From contig NZ_JASISZ010000011.1 of assembly GCF_030063355.1 (NCBI RefSeq), positions 62,001-126,000 of the forward strand: 64,000 bases of DNA, in the 5' to 3' direction. The position numbers and the translations under genes are program-made. Position 1 is the stretch's first letter, and every line of letters begins with the position of its first letter. The notes under the pieces are model-generated. The model was not told the DNA's origin, ran no database searches, and saw only the letters and a list, made by a program, of their open reading frames with translations. Positions 8,156 to 16,002 of the stretch are shown here, one piece after another. Source of the DNA: Streptomyces sp. PH10-H1 (GTDB lineage Bacteria > Actinomycetota > Actinomycetes > Streptomycetales > Streptomycetaceae).

Positions 8156-9018
8156 GTACGGACAAGACCATGACCGCCGAGCAGATCATCGGGCGGCTGG
8201 AGAGCGGGATGACGCTCGGCATCGGCGGCTGGGGATCGCGCCGCAAGCCGATGGCACTGGTCCGGGCCCTGCTGCGCTCGGAGATCACCGACCTGACCGT
8301 CGTCTCCTACGGCGGCCCGGATGTCGGGCTGCTGGCCGCCGCAGGGAAGATCCGCAGACTGGTCGCCGCCTTCACCACCCTCGACTCGATCCCGCTGGAA
8401 CCGCATTTCCGGGCCGCCCGCGAGAGCGCCGCCTTCGAGATGACGGAGCTGGACGAGGCGATGTTCATGTGGGGTCTGACCGCCGCCGTGCACCGGCTGC
8501 CCTTCATGCCGATCAGGGCCGGGCTCGGTTCTGACCTGATGCGGGTCAACCCCGCACTGCGGACGGTCGTCTCCCCGTACGAGGACGGCGAGGAGCTGGT
8601 GGCCGTGCCCGCGCTCAGGCTCGACGCCGCGTTCGTGCACCTCAACCGGGCCGATGCGCACGGCAACGGCCAGTATCTGGGCCCCGACCCGTACTTCGAC
8701 GACCTGTTCTGCGAGGCCGCCGACGCCGCGTACATCAGCTGCGAGCGCATCGTCGGCAGCGCGGAGCTGCTCGAGGCGGGCGCGCCGCAGACGCTGCTGG
8801 TCAAGCGCCATTCGGTGGCCGGAGTCGTCGAGACGCCGAACGGCGCGCACTTCACCTCCTGCGTCCCGGACTACGACCGCGACGAGGCGTTCCAGGGCGC
8901 GTACGCCAAGGCCGCCGCCGACCCGGCGGCATGGCGGGAGTTCACCGCGCGCTTCCTGTCCGGCGACGAGGACACCTACCAGGCCGCCGTGGGGGCGTTC
9001 GCGAGGGAGGGCTCATGA
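8152..9018 (+). CDS. ipdA: IpdA, alpha subunit of the steroid C-ring hydrolase
   Basis: This 288-residue protein has the class I CoA-transferase alpha-subunit fold: GMTLGIGGWGSRRKPMALVRAL near residue 20 and HLNRADAHGNGQY near residue 165. IpdA with IpdB forms the alpha/beta enzyme that opens the six-membered ring of COCHEA-CoA by hydrolysis; the family looks like CoA transferases but acts as a hydrolase. The GTG start at 8152 overlaps the echA20 stop (GTGA) and has AAGGAGG upstream. The 4-nt overlaps with both neighbours imply tight stoichiometric coupling. Confidence 0.9.
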   Translation: MSTDKTMTAEQIIGRLESGMTLGIGGWGSRRKPMALVRALLRSEITDLTVVSYGGPDVGLLAAAGKIRRLVAAFTTLDSIPLEPHFRAARESAAFEMTELDEAMFMWGLTAAVHRLPFMPIRAGLGSDLMRVNPALRTVVSPYEDGEELVAVPALRLDAAFVHLNRADAHGNGQYLGPDPYFDDLFCEAADAAYISCERIVGSAELLEAGAPQTLLVKRHSVAGVVETPNGAHFTSCVPDYDRDEAFQGAYAKAAADPAAWREFTARFLSGDEDTYQAAVGAFAREGS

Positions 9019-9830
9019 ACGCGCACGACGTGCCGGGCACGAAGGACGCGCAGGACGGGCGGGACGGGCGGGACGGGCGGGACGTGACCCGGGCCGAGTA
9101 CTGCGTGGTCGCGTGCGCCGAGGCGTGGCGCGGGGACGGCGAGATCCTCGCCAGCCCGATGGGCACCGTGCCCGCGATCGGCGCCCGGCTCGCGAAGCTC
9201 ACCTTCTCGCCCGACCTGCTGCTCACCGACGGCGAGGCGCTGCTGATCGGTGATGTCCCGGCGATCGGGGAGAAGGCGGGGCTGATCGAGGGCTGGCTGC
9301 CCTACCGCCAGCATCTGGCGATGGTGACCGGCGGCAAACGGCACGTGATGATGGGCGCCGGCCAGGTGGACCGGTTCGGCAATCAGAACATCTCCTGCAT
9401 CGGCGACTGGGAACGGCCCAAGCGCCAGCTGCTGGGGGTCAGGGGCGCCCCCGTCAACACGCTCAACAATCCGACCAGTTACTGGGTGCCCAGGCATTCG
9501 GCGCGGGTCTTCGTCGCGCGGGTCGACATGGTCAGCGGGGTCGGCTACGACCGTGCGGCGGCCGCCGGGAAGACCGCGACCCGGTTCCACGAGATCCGCC
9601 GGGTCATCTCCGAGCTCGCCGTCTTCGACTTCGACACCCCCGACCGGTCGATGCGGATCCGCTCCCTGCACCCGGGGGTGACCGCCGGGCAGGTGCAGGA
9701 GGTCACCGGGTTCCCGCTCGTGATCCCCGACCGGGTCCCGTTCACCCGCGAGCCGACGGACGCGGAACTGCGGCTGATCCGCGAGGTGATCGACCCCAAG
9801 AGTCTGCGTGACCGCGAGGTACGGGCATGA
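9015..9830 (+). CDS. ipdB: IpdB, beta subunit of the steroid C-ring hydrolase
   Basis: A 271-residue partner of IpdA with the CoA-transferase beta-subunit layout: ILASPMGTVPAIGARLAKLTF near residue 45, GAGQVDRFGNQN near residue 115 and GVTAGQVQEVTGFPL near the C-terminus. The start overlaps the ipdA stop by 4 nt (ATGA). The N-terminus carries a low-complexity DGRDGRDGRD stretch made by a 9-bp DNA repeat, before the first conserved block (RAEYCVVACAEAWRGDG). That stretch is probably a dispensable, length-variable leader. Confidence 0.9.
   Translation: MNAHDVPGTKDAQDGRDGRDGRDVTRAEYCVVACAEAWRGDGEILASPMGTVPAIGARLAKLTFSPDLLLTDGEALLIGDVPAIGEKAGLIEGWLPYRQHLAMVTGGKRHVMMGAGQVDRFGNQNISCIGDWERPKRQLLGVRGAPVNTLNNPTSYWVPRHSARVFVARVDMVSGVGYDRAAAAGKTATRFHEIRRVISELAVFDFDTPDRSMRIRSLHPGVTAGQVQEVTGFPLVIPDRVPFTREPTDAELRLIREVIDPKSLRDREVRA
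9054..9084 (+). repeat. 9-bp tandem repeat inside ipdB
   Basis: Three and a half copies of GACGGGCGG encode Asp-Gly-Arg repeats in the N-terminal leader of IpdB. The unit is a multiple of three, so copy changes would keep the frame. Confidence 0.85.
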
Positions 9831-10957
9831 GCGGGCCACCGGACGCGGCACCGGAGGCGCCCGGAATGCCGGAACCGCCGCAGCAGAAGGGCCCGGCACC
9901 GTTCGGGACCCCGCTGACCGAGCTGGTCGGGGTGCGGTACCCGATCGTGCAGACCGGCATGGGCTGGGTGGCCGGCCCCCGGCTCGTGTCGGCCACCGCG
10001 AACGCCGGGGCGCTGGGCATCCTCGCCTCCGCCACCATGACCCCGGAGCAGCTGCGCGCCGCCGTGCGCGAGGTCGGGTCGCGTACGGACGCGCCGTTCG
10101 GCGTGAATCTGCGGGCGGACGCGGGCGACGCCCTCGAACGCGTCGGCATCCTCATCGAGGAGGGCGTACGGGTCGCGTCCTTCGCCCTCGCGCCGTCCCG
10201 GGACCTGATCGCCCGCCTCAAGGACGCCGGGGTGATCGTCATCCCGTCCATCGGCGCCCGCCGCCATGCCGAGAAGGTCGCGGCCTGGGGTGCGGACGCC
10301 GTCCTCGTGCAGGGCGGCGAGGGCGGCGGCCACACCGGAAACGTCGCCACCACCGTGCTGCTCCCGCAGGTCGTGGACGCCGTCGGCATCCCCGTCATCG
10401 CGGCCGGCGGCTTCTTCGATGGCCGCGGCCTCGTCGCCGCCCTGGCGTACGGGGCCGCGGGCATCGCGATGGGCACCCGCTTCCTGCTGACCTCCGACAG
10501 CACCGTCCCCGACGCGGTCAAGGCCCGCTATCTGGCGGCGTCGGTCAAGGACGTCACCGTCACCACGAAGGTGGACGGCCTGCCGCACCGGATGCTGCGC
10601 TCGGAACTGGTCGACGCTCTGGAGCGCTCGGGCAGGCCCGCCGCACTGCTGCGCGCCCTGCGGCACGCGGCGGCCTTCAAGGAGGGCTCCGGGCTCAGCT
10701 GGCGGGCGATGGTCCGCGACGGGCTGGCCATGAAGCACGGGAAGGAGCTGACCTGGAGTCAGGTGCTGCTCGCCGCCAACACCCCGATGATGCTCAAGGC
10801 CTCGATGGTCGAAGGCCGCACCGACCTCGGGGTGATGGCCTCAGGCCAGGTCGCCGGCCTGATCGAGGACCTGCCGTCCTGCGCCGAACTCATCGACCGC
10901 GTCATGGCGGAGGCGTGGGCGGCGCTCGGGGCGCTGCCCCGCGAGCGGGTGCGCTGA
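9827..10957 (+). CDS. ipdC: IpdC, flavin-dependent acyl-CoA reductase (NMO-like)
   Basis: A 376-residue TIM-barrel flavoprotein of the nitronate monooxygenase-like family. Landmarks are YPIVQTGMGWVAGPRLVSA near the start, GVNLR, VQGGEGGGHTG in the middle, and the FMN phosphate-binding end of the barrel (IAAGGFFDGRGLVAALAYG, AAGIAMGTRFLLT). In the HIP pathway IpdC acts with IpdF on 5-OH-HIC-CoA before ring opening by EchA20. A Pro/Ala-rich leader of about 28 residues precedes the barrel. It overlaps ipdB by 4 nt and is the last gene of the echA20 operon. Confidence 0.9.
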   Translation: MSGPPDAAPEAPGMPEPPQQKGPAPFGTPLTELVGVRYPIVQTGMGWVAGPRLVSATANAGALGILASATMTPEQLRAAVREVGSRTDAPFGVNLRADAGDALERVGILIEEGVRVASFALAPSRDLIARLKDAGVIVIPSIGARRHAEKVAAWGADAVLVQGGEGGGHTGNVATTVLLPQVVDAVGIPVIAAGGFFDGRGLVAALAYGAAGIAMGTRFLLTSDSTVPDAVKARYLAASVKDVTVTTKVDGLPHRMLRSELVDALERSGRPAALLRALRHAAAFKEGSGLSWRAMVRDGLAMKHGKELTWSQVLLAANTPMMLKASMVEGRTDLGVMASGQVAGLIEDLPSCAELIDRVMAEAWAALGALPRERVR

Positions 10958-11005
10958 CGGCAGCGGGAAGGCGGCGGCGGTCCTCGCGGCGATGTCCCTG
11001 ACGGG

Positions 11006-12010
11006 TCAGCTGCCGGAGGCGATCCAGCCGTCGATCTCCGTGTGCAACCGCGCCTTGGTCCCGGCCGGTGCGAAGGAGGCGTCCACGCCCGCACGGGCGA
11101 AGTCCGCCAGCACCGCGTCGTCGTAGCCGAAGGCGTCACGGACGAGGGCGTACTCGCGCGCCAGTGACACGTTGATCATCGACGGGATGTCGGTGCTGAG
11201 CGTGACGACCAGACCGGCCGCGCGGAGCCGCTCCAGCGGGTGCACGCGCAAGGAGGCGGCGAAGCCGAGAGCGACGTTCGACGACGGGCACACCTCCAGC
11301 GGGATCCGCCGCTCCCGCACGTCGGCGACGAGTTCGTCGTCGTCCAGGATCCGGATGCCGTGTCCGATCCGCTCGGCTCCCCCGATGTCCAGGGCCGCGC
11401 GGATGCTGTCCGCCCCGCAGGCCTCTCCCGCGTGGTGCACGGTATGCAGCCCGGCCTTCCGGGCTGCCGCGAAGACCTCGGCGAACGGTTCGACGGGATG
11501 GGCCTCGTCTCCCGCCACACCGATTCCCACCACCCCGTCCCGGGCGTAGCGCTCGGCGAGTTCGAGGGTGCGCCAGGCGCGCTCCACCGACCGGCGGCGG
11601 GAGTGGTCGAGCAGGACCCGGCACTCGGTCCCGAACGCTTCCCGTCCCGCCGCGAGCCCCTCCAGCACGCTCACCAGGGGCATGTCGAGATCGCCGAGCC
11701 GCTCTCCGTGGGCCGCCGCGGTGAAGGAGACCTCCGCGTACCGGGTGCCGTTGGCCGCCTCGTCCTCGCAGAACTCGTAGGCGATCCGCCGGAAGTCCTC
11801 CGGCCGGCGCAGGCACGATCTGACCAGGGCGTTCTGCGCGAAGAAGTCCGCGAAGCCCGTGAAGGCGTGACCGCCGTCCAGCAGACGCGCGGGGATCTCC
11901 ACGCCGTTCGCGGTGCCGGTCTCCCCCAGGGTCGGCCACCGCACGGCGCTTTCCAGATGGACGTGCAGATGGGCCTTGGGCAGCAGACGCACGTCACGCG
12001 TCGGAGTCAT
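11006..12010 (-). CDS. Adenosine deaminase-like amidohydrolase with altered active-site residues
   Basis: A 334-residue zinc amidohydrolase of the adenosine/adenine deaminase family. Zinc-site and catalytic motifs are visible in order: KAHLHVHLE (residues 12-20), HAGEACG, RIGHGIRI, LEVCPSSNVALG, and TLSTDIPSM near the C-terminus. Two positions differ from typical family members: the Gly after HLE/HLD is Ser, and the second Asp of the TDDP motif (a substrate contact) is Ile. The enzyme should still bind zinc but may use a different substrate from adenosine. It separates the two halves of the HIP cluster and is not an obvious part of that pathway. A 13-bp tandem repeat lies just upstream. The start has no strong ribosome site. 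Confidence 0.85.
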   Translation of the reverse strand: MTPTRDVRLLPKAHLHVHLESAVRWPTLGETGTANGVEIPARLLDGGHAFTGFADFFAQNALVRSCLRRPEDFRRIAYEFCEDEAANGTRYAEVSFTAAAHGERLGDLDMPLVSVLEGLAAGREAFGTECRVLLDHSRRRSVERAWRTLELAERYARDGVVGIGVAGDEAHPVEPFAEVFAAARKAGLHTVHHAGEACGADSIRAALDIGGAERIGHGIRILDDDELVADVRERRIPLEVCPSSNVALGFAASLRVHPLERLRAAGLVVTLSTDIPSMINVSLAREYALVRDAFGYDDAVLADFARAGVDASFAPAGTKARLHTEIDGWIASGS

Positions 12011-12059
12011 ACCGGGAAGCCTGTCACCGGGTACCGGAGGCGTCGAACGAATTGCGTCC

Positions 12060-12111
12060 GCGCGAGCCGGTCGCGCGAGCCGGTCGCGCGAGCCGGTCGC
12101 GCGAGCCGGTC
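12060..12111. repeat. 13-bp tandem repeat, four copies
   Basis: GCGCGAGCCGGTC is repeated four times without change between the adenosine deaminase-like gene start and the end of fadA6. It lies entirely between the two minus-strand genes. It could act in termination of fadA6 or be a neutral VNTR. Confidence 0.9.
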
Positions 12112-12119
12112 GCGCGGCG

Positions 12120-13277
12120 TCACAGCCTTTCGATGATGGTGACGTTGGCCTGTCCGCCGCCCTCGCACATGGTCTGCAGGCCGTACCGGCCGCCGGTCCG
12201 CTCCAGCTCGTGCAGCAGCGTGGTCATCAGCTTGGTGCCGGTGGCGCCGAGCGGGTGTCCGAGCGCGATGGCACCGCCGTTGACGTTGACCTTGTCCGGG
12301 TCGGTTCCGGTCTCCTTGAGCCAGGCGAGCACGACCGGGGCGAACGCCTCGTTGATCTCGACGAGGTCGATGTCGTCCATCGACAGGCCGGTCTTCTTCA
12401 GTGCGTACGCCGTCGCCGGGATCGGCGCGGACAGCATCCGGATCGGGTCCTCACCGCGGCAGGACAGGTGGTGGATCCGGGCCCGGGGCGTCAGGCCGTG
12501 CTCGGCGACCGCGCGCTCGGAGGCGATCAGCATCGCCGAGGCGCCGTCGGAGACCTGCGACGAGACGGCGGCGGTGATCCGGCCGCCCTCGACCACCGGT
12601 TCGAGCCCCGCCATCTTCTCCAGGCTGGTGTCCCGGCGCGGCCCCTCGTCGGTGGTCACCGCGCCGTACGCGACGAGCTCACGGTCGAACCGTCCCTCGT
12701 CGATGGCGCGCAGGGCCCTCTGGTGGGAGCGGAGCGCCAGTTCCTCCATCGCCTCACGGGTGATGCCCCACTTGTCAGCGATCAGTTCGGCGCCGTGGAA
12801 CTGGTTGACGGGCTGGTCGCCGTAGCGGGCCCGCCAGCCCAGTGAGCCGGCGAACGGGCCCTCGGTCAGGCCGAGGGGGTCGGCGGCCTGCCTGCTGGCG
12901 AAGGCGATGGGGATCATCGACATGTTCTGCGTGCCGCCCGCCACCACCAGGTCGCTGGTGCCCGACAGCACCGCCTGGGCCGCGAAGTGCACGGCCTGCT
13001 GGGAGGAGCCGCACTGCCGGTCCACGGTCACCCCGGGCACCTCCTCGGGGAGTCCGGCCGCCAGCCAGGACGTCCTGGCTATGTCGCCGGCCTGCGGGCC
13101 GACGGTGTCCAGGCAGCCGAAGACCACGTCCTCGACGGCCGCCGGGTCGGCCCCGGAGCGCTCCATGAGCGCCTGGAGGACATGCGCGCCGAGATCGGCG
13201 GGGTGCACGGCGGACAGTCCGCCCTTGCGCCGGCCGATCGGTGTGCGGACCGCTTCGACGATGTAGGCCTCGGCCAT
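12120..13277 (-). CDS. fadA6: FadA6-type acyl-CoA thiolase
   Basis: A 385-residue type I thiolase. The nucleophilic Cys is in DRQCGSSQQAV (about residue 91), the His is in ALGHPLGATG, and the second Cys is in CEGGGQANVT at the C-terminus, so the active site is complete. In the KstR2 regulon FadA6 removes a two-carbon unit after the C ring has been opened, giving MOODA-CoA. It is the third gene of a leftward operon ipdF-kstR2-fadA6 with gaps of 15 and 42 bp. GAGGAG precedes the ATG. As with all thiolases, substrate specificity comes from context rather than sequence. Confidence 0.9.
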   Translation of the reverse strand: MAEAYIVEAVRTPIGRRKGGLSAVHPADLGAHVLQALMERSGADPAAVEDVVFGCLDTVGPQAGDIARTSWLAAGLPEEVPGVTVDRQCGSSQQAVHFAAQAVLSGTSDLVVAGGTQNMSMIPIAFASRQAADPLGLTEGPFAGSLGWRARYGDQPVNQFHGAELIADKWGITREAMEELALRSHQRALRAIDEGRFDRELVAYGAVTTDEGPRRDTSLEKMAGLEPVVEGGRITAAVSSQVSDGASAMLIASERAVAEHGLTPRARIHHLSCRGEDPIRMLSAPIPATAYALKKTGLSMDDIDLVEINEAFAPVVLAWLKETGTDPDKVNVNGGAIALGHPLGATGTKLMTTLLHELERTGGRYGLQTMCEGGGQANVTIIERL

Positions 13278-13319
13278 GACTGCTCCTCGGTGTCCTTCGG
13301 AAAGGTCTCTTTATCCATG

Positions 13320-13934
13320 TCAGCTCCGGACGGCGACGCCGTCCAGGACCATCGACAGGTACTGCCGGGCGATCTCCTCCGGGCTGTGCTGCCCGCCCGG
13401 CCGGTACCAGGAGGCCGCGACCCACACGGTGTCGCGGACGAATCGGTAGGTGAGCCGGACGTCGAGGTCGGCGCGGAAGACTCCGGCCGCCACCCCGCGT
13501 TCCAGCGTGCCCAGCCAGGCGCGTTCGAACTTCACCTGGGAGTCGGCGAGGTAGCCGAAACGGGGCTGGGCGGCCAGATGCCTGGCTTCCTTCTGGTAGA
13601 TCGCCACCGCCGCCCGGTGCCGGTCGATCTCCTTGAAGGACTGCGTGACCAGGGCCTCGATGGTCTCCCGGGGGCCGAGGCCGGCGGCCAGCACCTCGTC
13701 GTACCCGGCCCACAGCTCATTGAGGAAGGTCGAGAGGATCTCGTCGACCATCGATTCCTTGGAATCGAAATGGTAGTAGAGGCTGCCCGCGAGCATGCCC
13801 GCCTCGTCCGCGATCCGCCGGACGGTGGTGGCGTTGTAGCCCTGTGCGGCGAACACCTCGGCCGCGGTCGCCAGGAGTTCGCCGCGGCGCTCGGGGGCGG
13901 GGCTCATCGTCGTCTTCTTGCTGTTTTTCGGCAC
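13320..13934 (-). CDS. kstR2: KstR2, TetR-type repressor of steroid C/D-ring catabolism
   Basis: A 204-residue TetR regulator. The helix-turn-helix is at about residues 18-62 (FAAQGYNATTVRRIADEAG, GSLYYHFDSKESMVDEIL). The C-terminal part RLTYRFVRDTVWVAASWYRPGG closely resembles what I recall of M. tuberculosis KstR2, well beyond the general TetR pattern. KstR2 is released by HIP-CoA. The gene lies inside the cluster it is expected to control, and two KstR2-like palindromes lie in the cluster's two divergent promoters (7340 and 14807). The annotated GTG start has a poor ribosome site; the ATG at 13907 (SPAPERRGELL) is the alternative. Confidence 0.92.
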   Translation of the reverse strand: MPKNSKKTTMSPAPERRGELLATAAEVFAAQGYNATTVRRIADEAGMLAGSLYYHFDSKESMVDEILSTFLNELWAGYDEVLAAGLGPRETIEALVTQSFKEIDRHRAAVAIYQKEARHLAAQPRFGYLADSQVKFERAWLGTLERGVAAGVFRADLDVRLTYRFVRDTVWVAASWYRPGGQHSPEEIARQYLSMVLDGVAVRS

Positions 13935-13949
13935 CCGTTCATTCTCGCC

Positions 13950-14747
13950 TCACGCGCGCTGGCTGCTGGCCGACACGGTCTCCCCGGTCAGGTACGAGGA
14001 GTAGCCGCTGGCCAGGAAGACGATGACATTGGCGATCTCCCACGGCTCGGCGTACCGCCCGTACGCCTCCCGCTCGGTCAGTTCGGCGAGCAGTCCGGGG
14101 GTGGTGACCTTCGCCAGGTGGGGGTGCATGGCCAGGCTGGGAGAGACCGCGTTGACCCGGACACCGTACGCGGCGGCCTCGACGGCGGCGCAGCGGGTGA
14201 GCGCCATGACGCCCGCCTTGGCGGCGGCGTAGTGCGCCTGTCCGGCCTGGGCGCGCCAGCCGGCCACGGAGGCGTTGTTGACGATGACACCGCCGCTGCC
14301 GGACTCCTTCATCCGGCGCAGGGCGGCGCGGGTGCAGCGGAAGGTGCCGCCGAGGGTGACGTCGAGGACCTTCGACCACTGCTCGTCCGTCATGTCGACG
14401 AGGGCGGCGGTGCCGCCGAGGCCCGCGTTGTTGACGAGGATGTCGAGCCGTCCGTGGCGGGTCACGGCGAGGTCGAACAGGGCGGTCACGTCCTCTTCGC
14501 GGGTGACGTCGCAGACGATGCCCGCCACCCGGTCCGCGCCGAACTCCCCGGCCAGCTCCTCTGCGGACTCCTTGACGCGGCGGGAGTGCGCGTCGCCCAT
14601 CACGATGCTCGCGCCCTCCTCCAGCAGCCGGCGCGCGGTGGCGCCGCCGATGCCCGCGCCTGCCGCGGCCGTGACGACGGCGGTGCGCCCGGCCAGGAGG
14701 TCGTGGCCCTGCGGATAGGGGGGCGGAGTGCCCAGGTTCGCGGTCAT
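13950..14747 (-). CDS. ipdF: IpdF-type SDR (5-hydroxy HIC-CoA dehydrogenase)
   Basis: A 265-residue SDR with the distinctive nucleotide-binding loop TAAAGAGIG in place of the usual TGxxxGIG, followed by CDVTREEDV, NNAGLGG, NNASVAGWRAQ and catalytic YAAAK. The modified loop and the NNAS...GWRAQ block match IpdF (Rv3559c) as I recall it. IpdF oxidises 5-OH-HIC-CoA ahead of IpdC and EchA20. It is the first gene of the leftward operon, next to kstR2, and divergent from ipdE1. GGAGGA precedes the ATG. The C-terminus (SSYLTGETVSASSQ) is intact. Confidence 0.9.
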   Translation of the reverse strand: MTANLGTPPPYPQGHDLLAGRTAVVTAAAGAGIGGATARRLLEEGASIVMGDAHSRRVKESAEELAGEFGADRVAGIVCDVTREEDVTALFDLAVTRHGRLDILVNNAGLGGTAALVDMTDEQWSKVLDVTLGGTFRCTRAALRRMKESGSGGVIVNNASVAGWRAQAGQAHYAAAKAGVMALTRCAAVEAAAYGVRVNAVSPSLAMHPHLAKVTTPGLLAELTEREAYGRYAEPWEIANVIVFLASGYSSYLTGETVSASSQRA

Positions 14748-14806
14748 ACGCGGAACTCCTCCACGGCTGCTGACGGGTCGACGGCTGACGGGCCGTAGGT
14801 TATTCT

Positions 14807-14820
14807 ACCAAACACTTGTT
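14807..14820. promoter_or_regulatory. Putative KstR2 operator (ipdF/ipdE1 divergent promoter)
   Basis: ACCAAACACTTGTT agrees with the KstR2 pattern AnCAAGnnCTTGnT at 9 of 10 fixed positions. The 17-nt block ACCAAACACTTGTTAGG differs by one base from the reverse complement of the site near 7340. It lies 18 bp before ipdE1 and 59 bp before ipdF. Confidence 0.85.
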
Positions 14821-14838
14821 AGGGAAGGATGGAACCGC

Positions 14839-16002
14839 ATGGACCTCGACTTCACGCCCGGCGAGGACGCCTTCCGGGCCGAGGCCCGCGGCTGGCTCGC
14901 CGCGCACGTCCCCGCGACTCCGCTGCCCTCACTGGAGACCGCCGAGGGCTTCGCCGCCCACCGCGAGTGGGAGCGCACTCTGTCGGGCAGCCGGTGGTCG
15001 GTGGTGTCCTGGCCGGAGGAGTACGGCGGCCGGGGCGCCTCGATCCTGCGCTGGCTGGTGTTCGAGGAGGAGTACTACGCGGCGAACGCCCCCGGCCGCG
15101 TCAGCCAGAACGGCATCAGCCTGCTGGCCCCCACTCTCTTCGAGCACGGCACCGACGGGCAGCGCGCCCGCGTGCTGCCCGCCATGGCGAGCGGTGAGAC
15201 CATCTGGGCGCAGGCCTGGTCGGAGCCGGAAGCGGGAAGCGACCTGGCCTCCCTGCGGTCCACCGCCACCCGCACCGACGGCGGATGGCTCCTGACCGGC
15301 CAGAAGACCTGGTCGTCCCGCGCCGCCTTCGCCGACCGCGCGTTCGGCCTGTTCCGCAGCGACCCGGAGGCGGACCGGCCGCACCGCGGGCTGACGTATC
15401 TGATGTTCGCGCTGAACGCACCGGGCGTGACGGTGCGGCCCATCGGACGGCTCGACGGCAAGCCCGCCTTCGCCGAACTCTTCCTGGACGGCGTCTTCGT
15501 ACCCAACGAGGACGTCATCGGCGCGCCCGGCCAGGGCTGGCGGGTCGCGATGAGCACCGCGGGCAACGAGCGCGGCCTCACCCTGCGCAGCCCCGGCCGC
15601 TTCCTGGCCGCCGCCGACCGGCTGACCACCCTGTGGCGGGAGCGGGCGGACCCGTCGGACACCGCGCTGCGCGACCGGGTCGCCGACGCGGTGATCGGTG
15701 CCCGCGCCTACCGGCTCTTCACCTTCGGCAACGCCTCCCGGTTCGCCGAGGGCGGCGACATCGGCGCCGAGTCCAGCCTCAACAAGGTCTTCTGGTCGGA
15801 ACTGGACATCCGTCTGCACGAGACCGCCCTCGACCTGCTCGGCCCCGACGGCGAACTCTGCGACGGGGACGGCAGCGGTGACAGCGGCTGGTCGGAGGGA
15901 TATGTCTTCTCCCTCGCCGGGCCGATCTACGCGGGCACCAACGAGATCCAGCGCGACATCATCGCCGAGCGGCTGCTCGGCCTCCCGAAGGGACGCCGCT
16001 GA
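14839..16002 (+). CDS. ipdE1: Acyl-CoA dehydrogenase, IpdE1/FadE30-like alpha subunit
   Basis: A 387-residue acyl-CoA dehydrogenase with the FAD/substrate segments AQAWSEPEAGSDLASL (about residue 128) and GPIYAGTNEIQRDIIAERLLG at the C-terminus, as in the FadE30 branch. The family works as an alpha2beta2 complex in steroid catabolism, with this subunit paired with a half-length partner. The next gene is exactly such a partner and overlaps by one base. The inferred role is dehydrogenation of the HIP-CoA-derived propionyl side chain. AGGGAAGG precedes the ATG at 14839; earlier in-frame starts would run through the KstR2 operator. Confidence 0.88.
   Translation: MDLDFTPGEDAFRAEARGWLAAHVPATPLPSLETAEGFAAHREWERTLSGSRWSVVSWPEEYGGRGASILRWLVFEEEYYAANAPGRVSQNGISLLAPTLFEHGTDGQRARVLPAMASGETIWAQAWSEPEAGSDLASLRSTATRTDGGWLLTGQKTWSSRAAFADRAFGLFRSDPEADRPHRGLTYLMFALNAPGVTVRPIGRLDGKPAFAELFLDGVFVPNEDVIGAPGQGWRVAMSTAGNERGLTLRSPGRFLAAADRLTTLWRERADPSDTALRDRVADAVIGARAYRLFTFGNASRFAEGGDIGAESSLNKVFWSELDIRLHETALDLLGPDGELCDGDGSGDSGWSEGYVFSLAGPIYAGTNEIQRDIIAERLLGLPKGRR

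Noticed and set aside
12056..12118. Attachment (att) site made by the GCGCGAGCCGGTC repeats
   Set aside because: No integrase or tRNA gene is near, and the repeats are tandem rather than flanking a block.
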